From positions 1 to 12,771 of the forward strand of contig JAFAZM010000173.1 of assembly GCA_019239785.1 (NCBI GenBank): a DNA stretch of 12,771 nucleotides, in the 5' to 3' direction. Origin of the DNA: Sphingomonadaceae bacterium. GTDB lineage: Bacteria; Pseudomonadota; Alphaproteobacteria; Sphingomonadales; Sphingomonadaceae. This document shows, piece by piece, positions 1 through 6,679 of the stretch. Below the pieces are notes generated by a model. The model was not told the DNA's origin. It was given only the letters and a program-made list of their open reading frames with translations, and did not search any database. Both the position numbers and the translations under genes were made by a program. Each line of letters begins with the position of its first letter. Position 1 is the stretch's first letter.

Positions 1-991
1 GATCCGGAGGATAGAAGGCCCGCGTCTCGTCATGCGTGTTGCCGAGGATCATCGGGATCGCATTGCCCTGCGGATTGGCGTCCGGCCAGAAGGGGTGCCG
101 GACCAGCCACTTCATGTCGAGCACCGGCCCCATATAGACGCCGCCGCCCAGATAGGGGTCGGTCGCCGACAGGCCCTCGACCAGCCGCTCGGTCGGCATC
201 GCCAGCAGCTCGTCGACCGAGCGTGCGCCGAGCCGCGCCATGAACGCCCGCGCCCGCTCCGTCGCATGGAGCGGGCCGGAGGCGGTAACCTGCTGCCCGC
301 TCATCGTCGCGGCGCGGTGGAAGAGGCCGCGCGCGGCGGGCGTACCCATCAGGGTGGCGATCTTGGCGCCGCCGCCGGACTGGCCGAACAAAGTCACCTT
401 CGCGGGATCGCCGCCGAACGACGCGATATTGTCGCGCACCCAGCGCAAAGCGAGAATCAGGTCGAGCTGGCCGGCATTGCCGCTGTCCGGGAAGCGCGGA
501 TCGAGCCGGGCGAGATAGAGATAGCCGAAGGCGTTCAGCCGGTGCGCGACGGTGACCACGACCACGCCTTGGGCGGCGAGACGGCGGCCGTCGAGCTGGG
601 GGCTCACCGGGGTGCCGCTCGAATAAGCGCCGCCGTGGAAGTAAACCATCACCGGCAGGCGCGCGCCCGTCTGCGGCGCCGGCGTCCAGACGTTGAGGAA
701 CAGGCATTGCTCATCGATGGCGAGGCCTGACCGGCCGGCCTGCGGGGAGGAGGGGCCGTAGTCGAGAGCGCGCACCACCGCCGCAGCGCGCGGCCCGGTG
801 ATCGGCGCGCGGAAGCGTTCGGCATTGCCGTAGCGAATCCCCTTGAAGACCTGGATGCCGTCTTCGATCCGGCCTTCGAACCTCCCGGCCGGACTTGCGA
901 CCGGCTGGGCGGCGGCGCGTCCGGGCATCAGCAGCGGCGCGGCGGCGAGTCCGGCGACGACCGCGCGGCGACCGATCAGCGACCCAGCCAT
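1..991 (-). CDS. Tat-exported type-B carboxylesterase, C-terminus cut by window edge
   Basis: This serine ester hydrolase of the carboxylesterase/COesterase family keeps 330 codons here; the family is usually about 500 residues, so roughly a third is missing past base 1. The N-terminus MAGSLIGRRAVVAG followed by a hydrophobic stretch and AAAQ looks like a twin-arginine signal peptide, which would put the enzyme in the periplasm. An oxyanion-hole HGG lies at residues 119-121, the nucleophile is Ser205 in GQSGG (most relatives have GESAG), and the probable acid is Glu322 in THDET. The catalytic histidine would be off the edge. The ATG at 991 overlaps the last 16 bases of kduD, which implies translational coupling in a kduI-kduD-esterase operon. 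By context it may remove acetyl or other ester groups from uronic-acid oligosaccharides before uptake, but the sequence does not show the substrate. Confidence 0.88.
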   Translation of the reverse strand, partial: MAGSLIGRRAVVAGLAAAPLLMPGRAAAQPVASPAGRFEGRIEDGIQVFKGIRYGNAERFRAPITGPRAAAVVRALDYGPSSPQAGRSGLAIDEQCLFLNVWTPAPQTGARLPVMVYFHGGAYSSGTPVSPQLDGRRLAAQGVVVVTVAHRLNAFGYLYLARLDPRFPDSGNAGQLDLILALRWVRDNIASFGGDPAKVTLFGQSGGGAKIATLMGTPAARGLFHRAATMSGQQVTASGPLHATERARAFMARLGARSVDELLAMPTERLVEGLSATDPYLGGGVYMGPVLDMKWLVRHPFWPDANPQGNAIPMILGNTHDETRAFYPPD

Positions 992-1731
992 CCGCCGTCC
1001 ACCGCGAGGATATGGCCGTTGACGTAATCGGAGGCGGACGAGGCGAGGAACACCGCCGCGCCGCCGATGTCGGACGGCGCCCCCCAGCGGCCGGCGGGGA
1101 TGCGCTCGAGGATCTGCCGGTTGCGGGTCTCGTCCGCCTGCAAGGCCGTGGTATTCTCGGTCGCGATATAGCCGGGCGCGATCGCGTTCACGTTGACGCC
1201 ACTGCCCGCCCATTCGTTGGCGAGCGCCCTGGTGATCCCGGCGACGCCCGATTTGGCGGCGGCATAGCCCGGCACGCGGATGCCGCCCTGGAAGCTCAGC
1301 AAAGAGGCGATGTTGACGATCTTGCCGCGGCCCTGGCCGAGCATATGCCGTCCCGCAGCCTGGCAGAGGAAGAACAGGCCCTTGAGGTTGGTGTCGATCA
1401 CCGCATCCCAATCCGCCTCGGTGAAGTCGACGGCATCGGCGCGGCGGATGATGCCGGCATTGTTGACCAAAATGTCCAGCCGGCCGAACGCCGCCAATGC
1501 TTCTTCGACGATGCGCCCGGCGGGCTCGGCCGAGCCGAGATCCGCCGGGATCAATGCTGCCCGCCGCCCGAGCGCGCGCACGCCCTCGGCCGTCTCGTCC
1601 GCCGCAGAGCGGCCAGCCAGCGCCACGTCCGCGCCGGCTTCGGCGAGCGACAGCGCGATCGCCCTGCCGATCCCCTTGTTGGTGCCGGTGACGATCGCGG
1701 CCCGGCCGGTGAGGTCGAAGGGTGATCTCAT
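976..1731 (-). CDS. kduD: 2-dehydro-3-deoxy-D-gluconate 5-dehydrogenase (KduD, SDR family)
   Basis: A 251-residue classical short-chain dehydrogenase that reduces 2,5-diketo-3-deoxygluconate to 2-keto-3-deoxygluconate with NAD(P)H in the cytoplasm, the step after KduI. The nucleotide-binding TGxxxGIG is at residues 15-22, NNAG at 90-93, and the catalytic set is Asn115, Ser143, Tyr156 and Lys160. KduD hallmarks include LSFQGGIRVPGYAAAKSG, RIPAGRWGAPSD and the ending ASDYVNGHILAVDGGWLGR, all very close to E. coli KduD as I recall it. The start chosen is the ATG at 1731, which has AAGGA six bases upstream. An in-frame ATG at 1770 would add MDSGFRRNDEGKK, but that is a translated intergenic repeat. 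Its neighbour kduI makes the assignment firm. It shares its transcript with kduI upstream and the carboxylesterase downstream. Confidence 0.95.
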   Translation of the reverse strand: MRSPFDLTGRAAIVTGTNKGIGRAIALSLAEAGADVALAGRSAADETAEGVRALGRRAALIPADLGSAEPAGRIVEEALAAFGRLDILVNNAGIIRRADAVDFTEADWDAVIDTNLKGLFFLCQAAGRHMLGQGRGKIVNIASLLSFQGGIRVPGYAAAKSGVAGITRALANEWAGSGVNVNAIAPGYIATENTTALQADETRNRQILERIPAGRWGAPSDIGGAAVFLASSASDYVNGHILAVDGGWLGR

Positions 1732-1737
1732 CTTTTT

Positions 1738-1742
1738 TCCTT
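1738..1742 (-). promoter_or_regulatory. kduD ribosome binding site
   Basis: AAGGA on the minus strand, six bases before the ATG at 1731. It decides against the longer start at 1770, which lies inside a repeat hairpin. Confidence 0.75.
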
Positions 1743-1746
1743 CGTC

Positions 1747-1842
1747 ATTCCGGCGAAAGCCGGAATCCACCTTCCCCTCCTTCGCACGAAGAAGGTGGGT
1801 CCCGGATCAGGTCCGGGATGACGTGACGCGCTGCGCGTCACG
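1747..1842. repeat. Cluster of four back-to-back hairpin repeats between kduI and kduD
   Basis: Four stem-loops fill the gap almost completely. They are ATTCCGGC/GCCGGAAT around GAAA (1747-1766); CCACCTTC/GAAGGTGG (1767-1774 and 1791-1798) enclosing CTTCG-CA-CGAAG; TCCCGGA/TCCGGGA around TCAGG (1800-1818); and CGTGACGCG/CGCGTCACG around CTG (1822-1842). The first and third resemble dispersed intergenic palindromes common in sphingomonads and other alphaproteobacteria. The last spans the kduI stop codon (1838-1840). None is followed by a T tract in the kduI direction, so they are not obvious terminators. They may stabilise the kduI message or tune expression of kduD. Confidence 0.8.
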
Positions 1843-2677
1843 CCAACTGGCAGATGTCGAGGACGTTCATGTCGGTATAATCCTGGTTCTCGCCCGCCAT
1901 CGCCCAGATGAAGGCATAGGCCCGCGTCCCCGAGCCCATGTGAATGGACCAGGGCGGCGAGATCACCGCCTCCTCGTTGGCCATGACGATGTGCCGCATC
2001 GCCTCGCCTTCGCCCATATAATGGAAGACGCGGTCGTTCGGCCCGTCCAGCTCGAAATAGAAATAGATCTCGCTGCGGCGCTCGTGGATGTGCGGCGGCA
2101 TCGTGTTCCAGACCGAGCCCGGCTTCAGCACGGTGAGGCCCATGACGAGCTGCGCCGAATCGCAGATTCCGGGGATGACGAGCTGGAAGATCGTCCGCTC
2201 GTTCGATTCCTCCAGGCTGCCGCGCTCCAGCGCATTGGCGTCGGCGATCGAAAGCTTGCGGGTCGCGAACGCCTTATGGGCCGGGCAGGAGGCAAGGTAG
2301 AAGCGCGCGCCGGCGCCGGAGAAGACGACCTCCTTCGCGCCCATGGTCACGTAGAGGCAGTCCTTGTTGCCGAGCGCGAAGGCCTCCCCGTCGACGGTCA
2401 CCTTTCCTTCCGCTTTGCCCACGTTGACGATGGCGAGCTCGCGCCGCTCGAGGAAGGGATGGCCGGCGGCCGAGGGCGGCTCGCTTTGGTCGGGGAGCCG
2501 TACCGCCTCACCGCCGACCAGGACGCCGCCGATCACGAAGCGGTCGGCATGGGTGTAGTTGAGCACGCATTCGCCTTCGCGGAACAGGCCCTGGATCAGA
2601 TAGCGGTCCCGCAGTTCCTCGTTCGACACGCATTCCATCATGTCCGGATGGGTGGCGTAATAGGTTCGTTCGAACAT
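1838..2677 (-). CDS. kduI: 5-dehydro-4-deoxy-D-glucuronate isomerase (KduI)
   Basis: A 279-residue cupin-type isomerase that converts 5-keto-4-deoxyuronate (4-deoxy-L-threo-5-hexosulose uronate) to 2,5-diketo-3-deoxygluconate, feeding KduD. The family length is about 280. The metal site is His196, His198 and Glu203 in [18 protein letters not shown] plus His246 in [11 protein letters not shown], matching the ligand pattern known for E. coli KduI. Other family stretches are [23 protein letters not shown] and [10 protein letters not shown]. Two adjacent ATGs exist at 2680 and 2677. The AGGAG at 2688-2684 is three bases from the first and six from the second, so the second is preferred; the difference is one residue. 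It is the first gene of the kduI-kduD-esterase unit and has a promoter with an embedded operator just upstream. Confidence 0.96.
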   Translation of the reverse strand: MFERTYYATHPDMMECVSNEELRDRYLIQGLFREGECVLNYTHADRFVIGGVLVGGEAVRLPDQSEPPSAAGHPFLERRELAIVNVGKAEGKVTVDGEAFALGNKDCLYVTMGAKEVVFSGAGARFYLASCPAHKAFATRKLSIADANALERGSLEESNERTIFQLVIPGICDSAQLVMGLTVLKPGSVWNTMPPHIHERRSEIYFYFELDGPNDRVFHYMGEGEAMRHIVMANEEAVISPPWSIHMGSGTRAYAFIWAMAGENQDYTDMNVLDICQLA

Positions 2678-2700
2678 CATCGACTCCTGAAATTCGGCGC

Positions 2701-2729
2701 ATGGTAACCGGTGTCACTGTGCTCGGCAA
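2701..2729 (-). promoter_or_regulatory. kduI promoter with LacI-type operator (site 1)
   Basis: On the minus strand TTGCCG (2729-2724) and TACCAT (2706-2701) are separated by exactly 17 bases and fit -35 and -10 boxes. The operator TGACACCGGTTACCA (2716-2702) fills the spacer and touches the -10 box. It shares TGACACCGGT with two sites at 3942 and 3989 and has the central CG typical of LacI-family operators. The position suits repression by blocking RNA polymerase, and the kduI start follows about 24 bases downstream. The regulator gene 2846-3889 is the likely source of the repressor. The inducer is not shown by the sequence. Confidence 0.7.
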
Positions 2730-2743
2730 GATCGTGAGATTAG

Positions 2744-2837
2744 CCCCTCCCCTTCAGGGGTTGGGGTGGGGCTTGTAACGACCCAAGCGGTGATAATGAC
2801 ATGCCCCACCCCCGTCCCCTCCCCTGAAGGAGAGGGG
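2744..2837. repeat. Imperfect long inverted repeat upstream of kduI
   Basis: The left arm (2744-2772) begins CCCCTCCCCTTCAGGGG and continues into TTGGGGTGGGGC. The right arm (2803-2837), read in reverse, begins CCCCTCTCCTTCAGGGG and ends GGGGGTGGGGC. About 30 bases separate the arms. Each arm also holds its own smaller CCCCT-TCA-GGGG type hairpin. This looks like a small non-autonomous intergenic element of the kind dispersed in sphingomonad genomes. It lies between the 3' end of the LacI gene and the kduI promoter and may end regulator transcription before it reaches kduI. Confidence 0.65.
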
Positions 2838-2845
2838 GGCGAAAG

Positions 2846-3889
2846 TCAGCGAGGCGGCGCGGCGACCGAAGAGCGGTGGATCAGCATCGAGGGCAGCATC
2901 GAGGGCTGCTCGCCGGCGCCGCCGGTCATGTCGCCGACCAGCTTTCGCGCCGCCGCCCGCGCCATCGAGACGATCGGCCAGCGCACCGTCGTCAGCGGCG
3001 GCCAGATATGGGCGGCGATCGGGGTGTCGTCGAAGCCGATCACCGACAGCTCCTCCGGGATCGCGATGCCGCGCTCGCGCGCCGCGAAGACGATGCCGGC
3101 CGCCATCTCGTCGTTGCTCGCGAAGATCGCGGTCGGCCGCGGCGACAGGTCGAGCAGCCGGTTGGCCGCGGTCACTCCGGTCTCGAACGTGTAATTACCG
3201 CCGGCGATCAGGCTGCGCGGCAGGGTCAGGCCGGCCGCCTTCAGCGCATCCTCGAAGCCGAGCCGCCGCTCCCGCGCCGAGCGGAAGCCGTCCGGCCCCT
3301 CGATCAGGCCGATCAGCCGGTGGCCCTGCGCGATCAGATGCTGGGTCGCCTCGCGCACCACCTCGCGGTCGTTCGAGGCGACCATGTGCGCGGCATCGTC
3401 GAGCTGGGCCGAGCCCATCCGGACGTAGCGGCAGCCGACCTCGTCGCAGAGCCTGGCGAGCGCGTCGTTCTCGCTGATCGGCGGCAGGATGACCACACCG
3501 AACAGCCGCTGCCGCTCGAGGAAATGGCGCACGTCCTCGAGCATCATCGAGCTGTTCCGATCGACCGGCCGGACCACCATCTCGAACTCGGTGCCCTGCA
3601 GCGCCTCCAATATGCCCTGCTGCATGTTGAGCACCATCTGGGCGTTCGGATTGTCGTGGATCAGGCCGACCAGGAAGTTGCGCCGGAGCGCCAGCGCGCG
3701 CGCCTGCGGATTGGGCGTGTAGTCGAGCTCCCTTATCACCTTCTCCACCCGCTCGCGGGTCTCGTCGTTGAGCAAAGGCGAGCGGTTGATCACCCGGCTC
3801 ACCGTCTTCTTGGAGACGCCGGCAAGGCGCGCGACGTCGTTGATCGTCGGCTTGCGCCCCCCTTTTGCCTGGCCGCTCTTCGCGTTCAA
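2846..3889 (-). CDS. LacI-family transcriptional regulator, probable uronate-pathway repressor
   Basis: A 347-residue repressor of the LacI/GalR family with a DNA-binding helix-turn-helix and hinge at about residues 13-65 (KPTINDVARLAGVSKKTVSR, then NPQARALALRR). A periplasmic-binding-protein-like effector domain follows (NFLVGLIHDNPNAQ, IFASNDEMAAGIVFAARERG, VIGFDDTPIA). I chose the TTG at 3889: it has GGGAG nine bases upstream and gives the usual family length with a short tail before the helix-turn-helix. A GTG at 3964 would add 25 residues, but it lacks a ribosome site and overlaps the gene's own promoter and operator. It is divergent from the hydratase-transporter pair, and TGACACCGGT sites precede all three units. 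It probably represses uronate catabolism and itself, in a KdgR/UxuR-like role. The ligand is unknown. Confidence 0.92.
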   Translation of the reverse strand: MNAKSGQAKGGRKPTINDVARLAGVSKKTVSRVINRSPLLNDETRERVEKVIRELDYTPNPQARALALRRNFLVGLIHDNPNAQMVLNMQQGILEALQGTEFEMVVRPVDRNSSMMLEDVRHFLERQRLFGVVILPPISENDALARLCDEVGCRYVRMGSAQLDDAAHMVASNDREVVREATQHLIAQGHRLIGLIEGPDGFRSARERRLGFEDALKAAGLTLPRSLIAGGNYTFETGVTAANRLLDLSPRPTAIFASNDEMAAGIVFAARERGIAIPEELSVIGFDDTPIAAHIWPPLTTVRWPIVSMARAAARKLVGDMTGGAGEQPSMLPSMLIHRSSVAAPPR

Positions 3890-3898
3890 ATCCGCTCG

Positions 3899-3903
3899 CT
3901 CCC
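3899..3903 (-). promoter_or_regulatory. Ribosome binding site of the LacI-family gene
   Basis: GGGAG on the minus strand, nine bases before the TTG at 3889. No comparable site precedes the alternative GTG at 3964, so this motif fixes the start. Confidence 0.55.
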
Positions 3904-3937
3904 AAAGCTCGCGGCCGCCGTAGCGGCCGGCGGCGCC

Positions 3938-3966
3938 ACTCTGACACCGGTGACCAAATGTCACAA
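3938..3966 (-). promoter_or_regulatory. Candidate LacI-gene promoter with operator (site 2)
   Basis: TGACACCGGTGACCA (plus strand 3942-3956) is the second copy of the shared operator. On the minus strand TTGTGA (3966-3961) lies 17 bases before CAGAGT (3943-3938), giving a weak sigma-70-like pair with the operator filling the spacer. The -10 box matches TATAAT at only three positions, so the promoter call is tentative, but the operator is clear. The arrangement implies autorepression of the regulator. It also makes the GTG at 3964 an unlikely start, because transcription would begin downstream of it. Confidence 0.6.
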
Positions 3967-3981
3967 GCCGTGCCGCGGCGG

Positions 3982-4010
3982 TTGCTTATGACACCGGTTT
4001 CCGTTAGTAA
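3982..4010 (+). promoter_or_regulatory. Candidate hydratase-transporter promoter with operator (site 3)
   Basis: TGACACCGGTTTCCG (3989-4003) is the third operator copy, 47 bases from site 2. TTGCTT (3982-3987) and TAGTAA (4005-4010) are 17 bases apart and flank it, the same layout as at kduI. Transcription would start about 20 bases before the TTG at 4036. Two operators in one divergent region could also let a tetrameric repressor bridge them. Confidence 0.65.
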
Positions 4011-4025
4011 GCGCAAAAGGTTCTT

Positions 4026-4029
4026 GGAG
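4026..4029 (+). promoter_or_regulatory. Ribosome binding site of the hydratase gene
   Basis: GGAG six bases before the TTG at 4036. In-frame ATGs at 3958 and 3988 lie within or upstream of the promoter-operator region and lack such a site, so the TTG is favoured. Confidence 0.65.
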
Positions 4030-4035
4030 AGCGGA

Positions 4036-4842
4036 TTGAGCCTGACCAGCGACACCAGCCGGATTGCCGGCCGATTCCTCGCCGCGCGCCGGGCGGCCGC
4101 GGGGCTCGAAGCCTATCCCGGCGATTTCCCGGCGACGCTCGACGAGGCCTATGCGATCCAGGACGAGGCGATCGCCCGCTGGGGGCGGAAGGTGATCGGC
4201 TGGAAGGTCGGCCGCGTCCACCCGCCGCTCTCCGACCTGTTCGGCACCGATCGTATCGGCGGCCCGATCTTCGCGCGCACCGACGCCGCGCCGCCGGACG
4301 GCGCCCCCTCCGAGATGCCGGTCTTCGCCGAAGGCTTCGCCGCCGGCGAATCCGAGTTCCTGCTCCGCGTCGGCGGCGCGCCGCCCGCCGGCAAGGCCGC
4401 GTTCACGCTCGATGAGGCGGCGGACCTGATCGGCGCCGTCCATGTCGGGATCGAGATTGCGAGCTCGCCTCTGGGCGCGATCAACGAGCTCGGCCCGATC
4501 GCGATCGTCTCCGACTTCGGCAACAATAACGGGCTGCTGATCGGGGCCGAGGTGCCCGACTGGCGATCGAGCGGCTTCGAGCAATGGACGGTCGAGACCC
4601 GGATGGACGGCGTCGAGGTCGGCACCGGCCGGGCGGCGGATTTTCCCGACGGCGCGATCGGCGCCGCACGCTTCCTGTTTGAATCCATGGCGCGGCGCGG
4701 CATAGAACTCGAGCCCGGCCAGTGGATTTCCAGCGGCGCCGTCACCGGCGTGCACCGTGCCCGGCCGGGCCAGCTCGTCGAGGCCCGGTTCAGGGAAGGC
4801 CTGTCCCTCTCCTGCCGCCTGGTCGCCGCCGCGCCGGAATAG
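4036..4842 (+). CDS. MhpD-like FAH-fold hydratase (2-keto-4-pentenoate hydratase family)
   Basis: A 268-residue cytoplasmic protein of the fumarylacetoacetate hydrolase fold, closest in layout to 2-keto-4-pentenoate hydratase and 2-oxo-hepta-3-ene-dioate hydratase. These metal-dependent enzymes act on 2-keto-enoic acids. Family features are AYAIQDEAI near 39-45, WKVG at 56-59, the metal-ligand pair Glu105/Glu107 in AAGESEF, Glu140 in HVGIE, and SDFGNNNGLLIGA at 159-171. The start is the TTG at 4036, with GGAG six bases upstream. The MFS gene follows after 37 bases and is probably cotranscribed. MhpD-type enzymes usually serve aromatic meta-cleavage pathways, so its position in a uronate locus under the same operator is odd. 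It may act on a keto-deoxy sugar acid or an unsaturated uronate product, but the exact reaction cannot be read from the sequence. Confidence 0.88.
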   Translation: MSLTSDTSRIAGRFLAARRAAAGLEAYPGDFPATLDEAYAIQDEAIARWGRKVIGWKVGRVHPPLSDLFGTDRIGGPIFARTDAAPPDGAPSEMPVFAEGFAAGESEFLLRVGGAPPAGKAAFTLDEAADLIGAVHVGIEIASSPLGAINELGPIAIVSDFGNNNGLLIGAEVPDWRSSGFEQWTVETRMDGVEVGTGRAADFPDGAIGAARFLFESMARRGIELEPGQWISSGAVTGVHRARPGQLVEARFREGLSLSCRLVAAAPE

Positions 4843-4879
4843 AGGGTCCGGACAAAAGGACCCGATAAGGGGGGACGAG

Positions 4880-6433
4880 ATGGCGGACGACGCGAATGCG
4901 ATCATGAAGCGCGCGGCCGAGCGGGTGGGCCGCTATCGCTGGGTGATCGTCGGCCTGCTCTTCGCCGCGACCGCGATCAACTATGTCGACCGCCAGATGA
5001 TCGGCCTCCTGAAGCCGATCATGATGGAGGATCCCGCGCTCCATATGGACGAGCGGACCTATGCCGACATCGTCGTCTGGTTCCAGGTCGCCTATGCGAT
5101 CGGCTATCTCGGCTTCGGCAAGGTGGTCGACGCGATCGGCGCGCGGCTCGGCTATGCCGCCGCGGTGGTGATCTGGACGATCGCCCATATGGCCCATGGC
5201 GGCGCCTACAGCGTCACCCAGTTCGCGCTCGCCCGCTTCGGCCTCGGCATCGGCGAATCCGGCAATTTCCCGGCCGGGGTCAAATCGGTGGCCGTGTGGT
5301 TCCCGCAGAAGGAACGCGCCTTCGCGATCGGCCTGTTCAATGCCGGCTCCAATGTCGGCGCGATCGCCGCACCCCTGCTCTGCTTCCTGATGGTGCCTCT
5401 GGTCGGCTGGCGGATGACCTTCATCCTCACCGGCATCTTCGGCCTGCTCTGGCTGCTCGCCTGGCTCGCAATGTATCGCGACGATCCCGCCGGACATGCT
5501 CGGGTCGGCGAGGCCGAGCTCGCTTATATCAGCCAGGATGCCGCCGACCCGGAGGTGCGGACGCCAGGCCTGTGGCTGCGGCTGCTCGCCCAGCGCGAGA
5601 CCTGGGCCTTCGCGCTCGGCAAATTCTTCATCGATCCGATCTGGTGGTTCTACCTGTTCTGGCTGCCCGGCTATCTCGGCAGCCAATATCATCTCGATCT
5701 CAAGACCTGGTCGACGCCGACCGCGGCGCTTGCGCTCGGCGCCATCTACCTGATCTCGGACCTCGGCAGCGTCGCCGGCGGTTGGCTGTCGGGGCGGTTC
5801 ATGAAGGCGGGGATGAGCGTCAACAAGGCGCGCAAGCTGACCATGCTGATCTGCGCCTTCTGCGTGTTGCCGGTGGTGTTCGCGACCTCGGTGCCCAATC
5901 TGTGGGCGAGCGTCGCGATCATCGGTCTCGCCGCCGCCGCGCACCAGGGCTTCTCGGCCAATCTCTATACCCTGCCCTCGGACACCTTCCCGCGTTTCGC
6001 GGTCGGGGCGGTGATCGGCATCGGCGGCACCGTCGGCGCGATCGGCGGTGCGCTGATGTCCAAATATGCCGGGGACGTGCTCGACCGGCTCGGCACCTAT
6101 AAGCCGCTCTTCGTCGTCGCCGGGGCGGCCTATTTCCTGGCGGTGCTGTCGGTGCACCTGCTGTCGCCGCGGCTCGCGCGGGTCGAAAGCTTCCGGCGCA
6201 CGACGCCCTGGGCGGTGCTGGTCGCGGCGCTTGCCGGGCTGATCGGCGTGATCGTCTTCCTCGCCTCGGGCAAGGCGGAGGCCGGCTGCGTTCCGGTATG
6301 GATGGTCGCCGCCTCTCCCTGCGTAGGGACGACGAGCTATTACGGCCTGCTCGCCGCCTGCGCCGCCGTCGCGATCGCGGCGATCGGCTTCAACGCCTTG
6401 GCCGGCAGCAAAGCCGCGGCAGGCGACCGATGA
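4880..6433 (+). CDS. ExuT-like MFS transporter (anion:cation symporter family) with C-terminal extension
   Basis: A 517-residue inner-membrane transporter of the major facilitator superfamily, in the ACS group that holds the hexuronate (ExuT) and glucarate permeases. NYVDRQMIG at residues 34-42 and the long conserved stretch from GIGESGNFPAG (123-133) through WFPQKERAFAIGLFNAGSN (140-158) are diagnostic. The ATG at 4880 follows a GGGGGGACGAG ribosome site and leaves a short polar N-terminus before helix 1. Typical members are about 430-470 residues. Here residues 440-517 add two further hydrophobic helices joined by a loop with Cys470 and Cys481, suggesting 14 membrane segments. It probably imports galacturonate, glucuronate or their unsaturated oligomers for KduI/KduD. 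Cotranscription with the hydratase is likely. The substrate is inferred from context. Confidence 0.9.
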   Translation: MADDANAIMKRAAERVGRYRWVIVGLLFAATAINYVDRQMIGLLKPIMMEDPALHMDERTYADIVVWFQVAYAIGYLGFGKVVDAIGARLGYAAAVVIWTIAHMAHGGAYSVTQFALARFGLGIGESGNFPAGVKSVAVWFPQKERAFAIGLFNAGSNVGAIAAPLLCFLMVPLVGWRMTFILTGIFGLLWLLAWLAMYRDDPAGHARVGEAELAYISQDAADPEVRTPGLWLRLLAQRETWAFALGKFFIDPIWWFYLFWLPGYLGSQYHLDLKTWSTPTAALALGAIYLISDLGSVAGGWLSGRFMKAGMSVNKARKLTMLICAFCVLPVVFATSVPNLWASVAIIGLAAAAHQGFSANLYTLPSDTFPRFAVGAVIGIGGTVGAIGGALMSKYAGDVLDRLGTYKPLFVVAGAAYFLAVLSVHLLSPRLARVESFRRTTPWAVLVAALAGLIGVIVFLASGKAEAGCVPVWMVAASPCVGTTSYYGLLAACAAVAIAAIGFNALAGSKAAAGDR

Positions 6434-6494
6434 AGTCGACGGAGGCCGGCGGGACGCGGCGGACGAACCCTGGGGACGCCCGCCGCGGCCGGGC

Positions 6495-6647
6495 TTAGAT
6501 CCTGCCCATCAGCAGCAGGATGACCAGGATGATGACGATGAGGCCCAGACCGCCCGACGGGCCGTAGCCCCAGCCGCGGCTGTAGCCCCAGGTGGGCAGC
6601 GACCCGAGGAGAATCAGGACGAGGATGATGATGAGGATCGTAACCAT
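6495..6647 (-). CDS. DUF3309 family small membrane protein
   Basis: A 50-residue protein made of two hydrophobic helices (about residues 2-16 and 33-47) joined by the short linker SLPTWGYSRGWGYGPSGGLG. The linker and the ending LLMGRI are the family hallmark, and the length is normal for DUF3309. The function is unknown; it should sit in the inner membrane as a hairpin. The ATG at 6647 has AAGGAG six bases upstream, a strong site. An EcfG-like promoter about 33 bases upstream suggests induction in the general stress response. It is convergent with the transporter gene, with a gap of only 61 bases that holds no clear terminator. Confidence 0.9.
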   Translation of the reverse strand: MVTILIIILVLILLGSLPTWGYSRGWGYGPSGGLGLIVIILVILLLMGRI

Positions 6648-6679
6648 GGACGGCTCCTTCTTGTTCTTTGCCGTAGCGT

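Noticed and set aside
1732..1770. Longer N-terminus for KduD starting at an ATG at 1770
   Set aside because: The added residues MDSGFRRNDEGKK are a translated intergenic palindrome, and the ribosome site supports the ATG at 1731.
1280..2707. Long plus-strand open frame across kduD and kduI
   Set aside because: Its translation has no family features and runs through the repeat cluster; kduD and kduI on the minus strand are unmistakable.
3890..3964. GTG start at 3964 for the LacI-family gene
   Set aside because: It has no ribosome site, overlaps the operator and lies upstream of the likely transcription start.
3958..4035. ATG starts at 3958 or 3988 for the hydratase
   Set aside because: Both lie in or before the promoter-operator DNA and lack a ribosome site; the TTG at 4036 has a good one.
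6478..6494. GCCCG/CGGGC hairpin as a terminator between the transporter and DUF3309 genes
   Set aside because: The stem is only five bases and no T tract follows; such pairs are expected by chance at this GC content.
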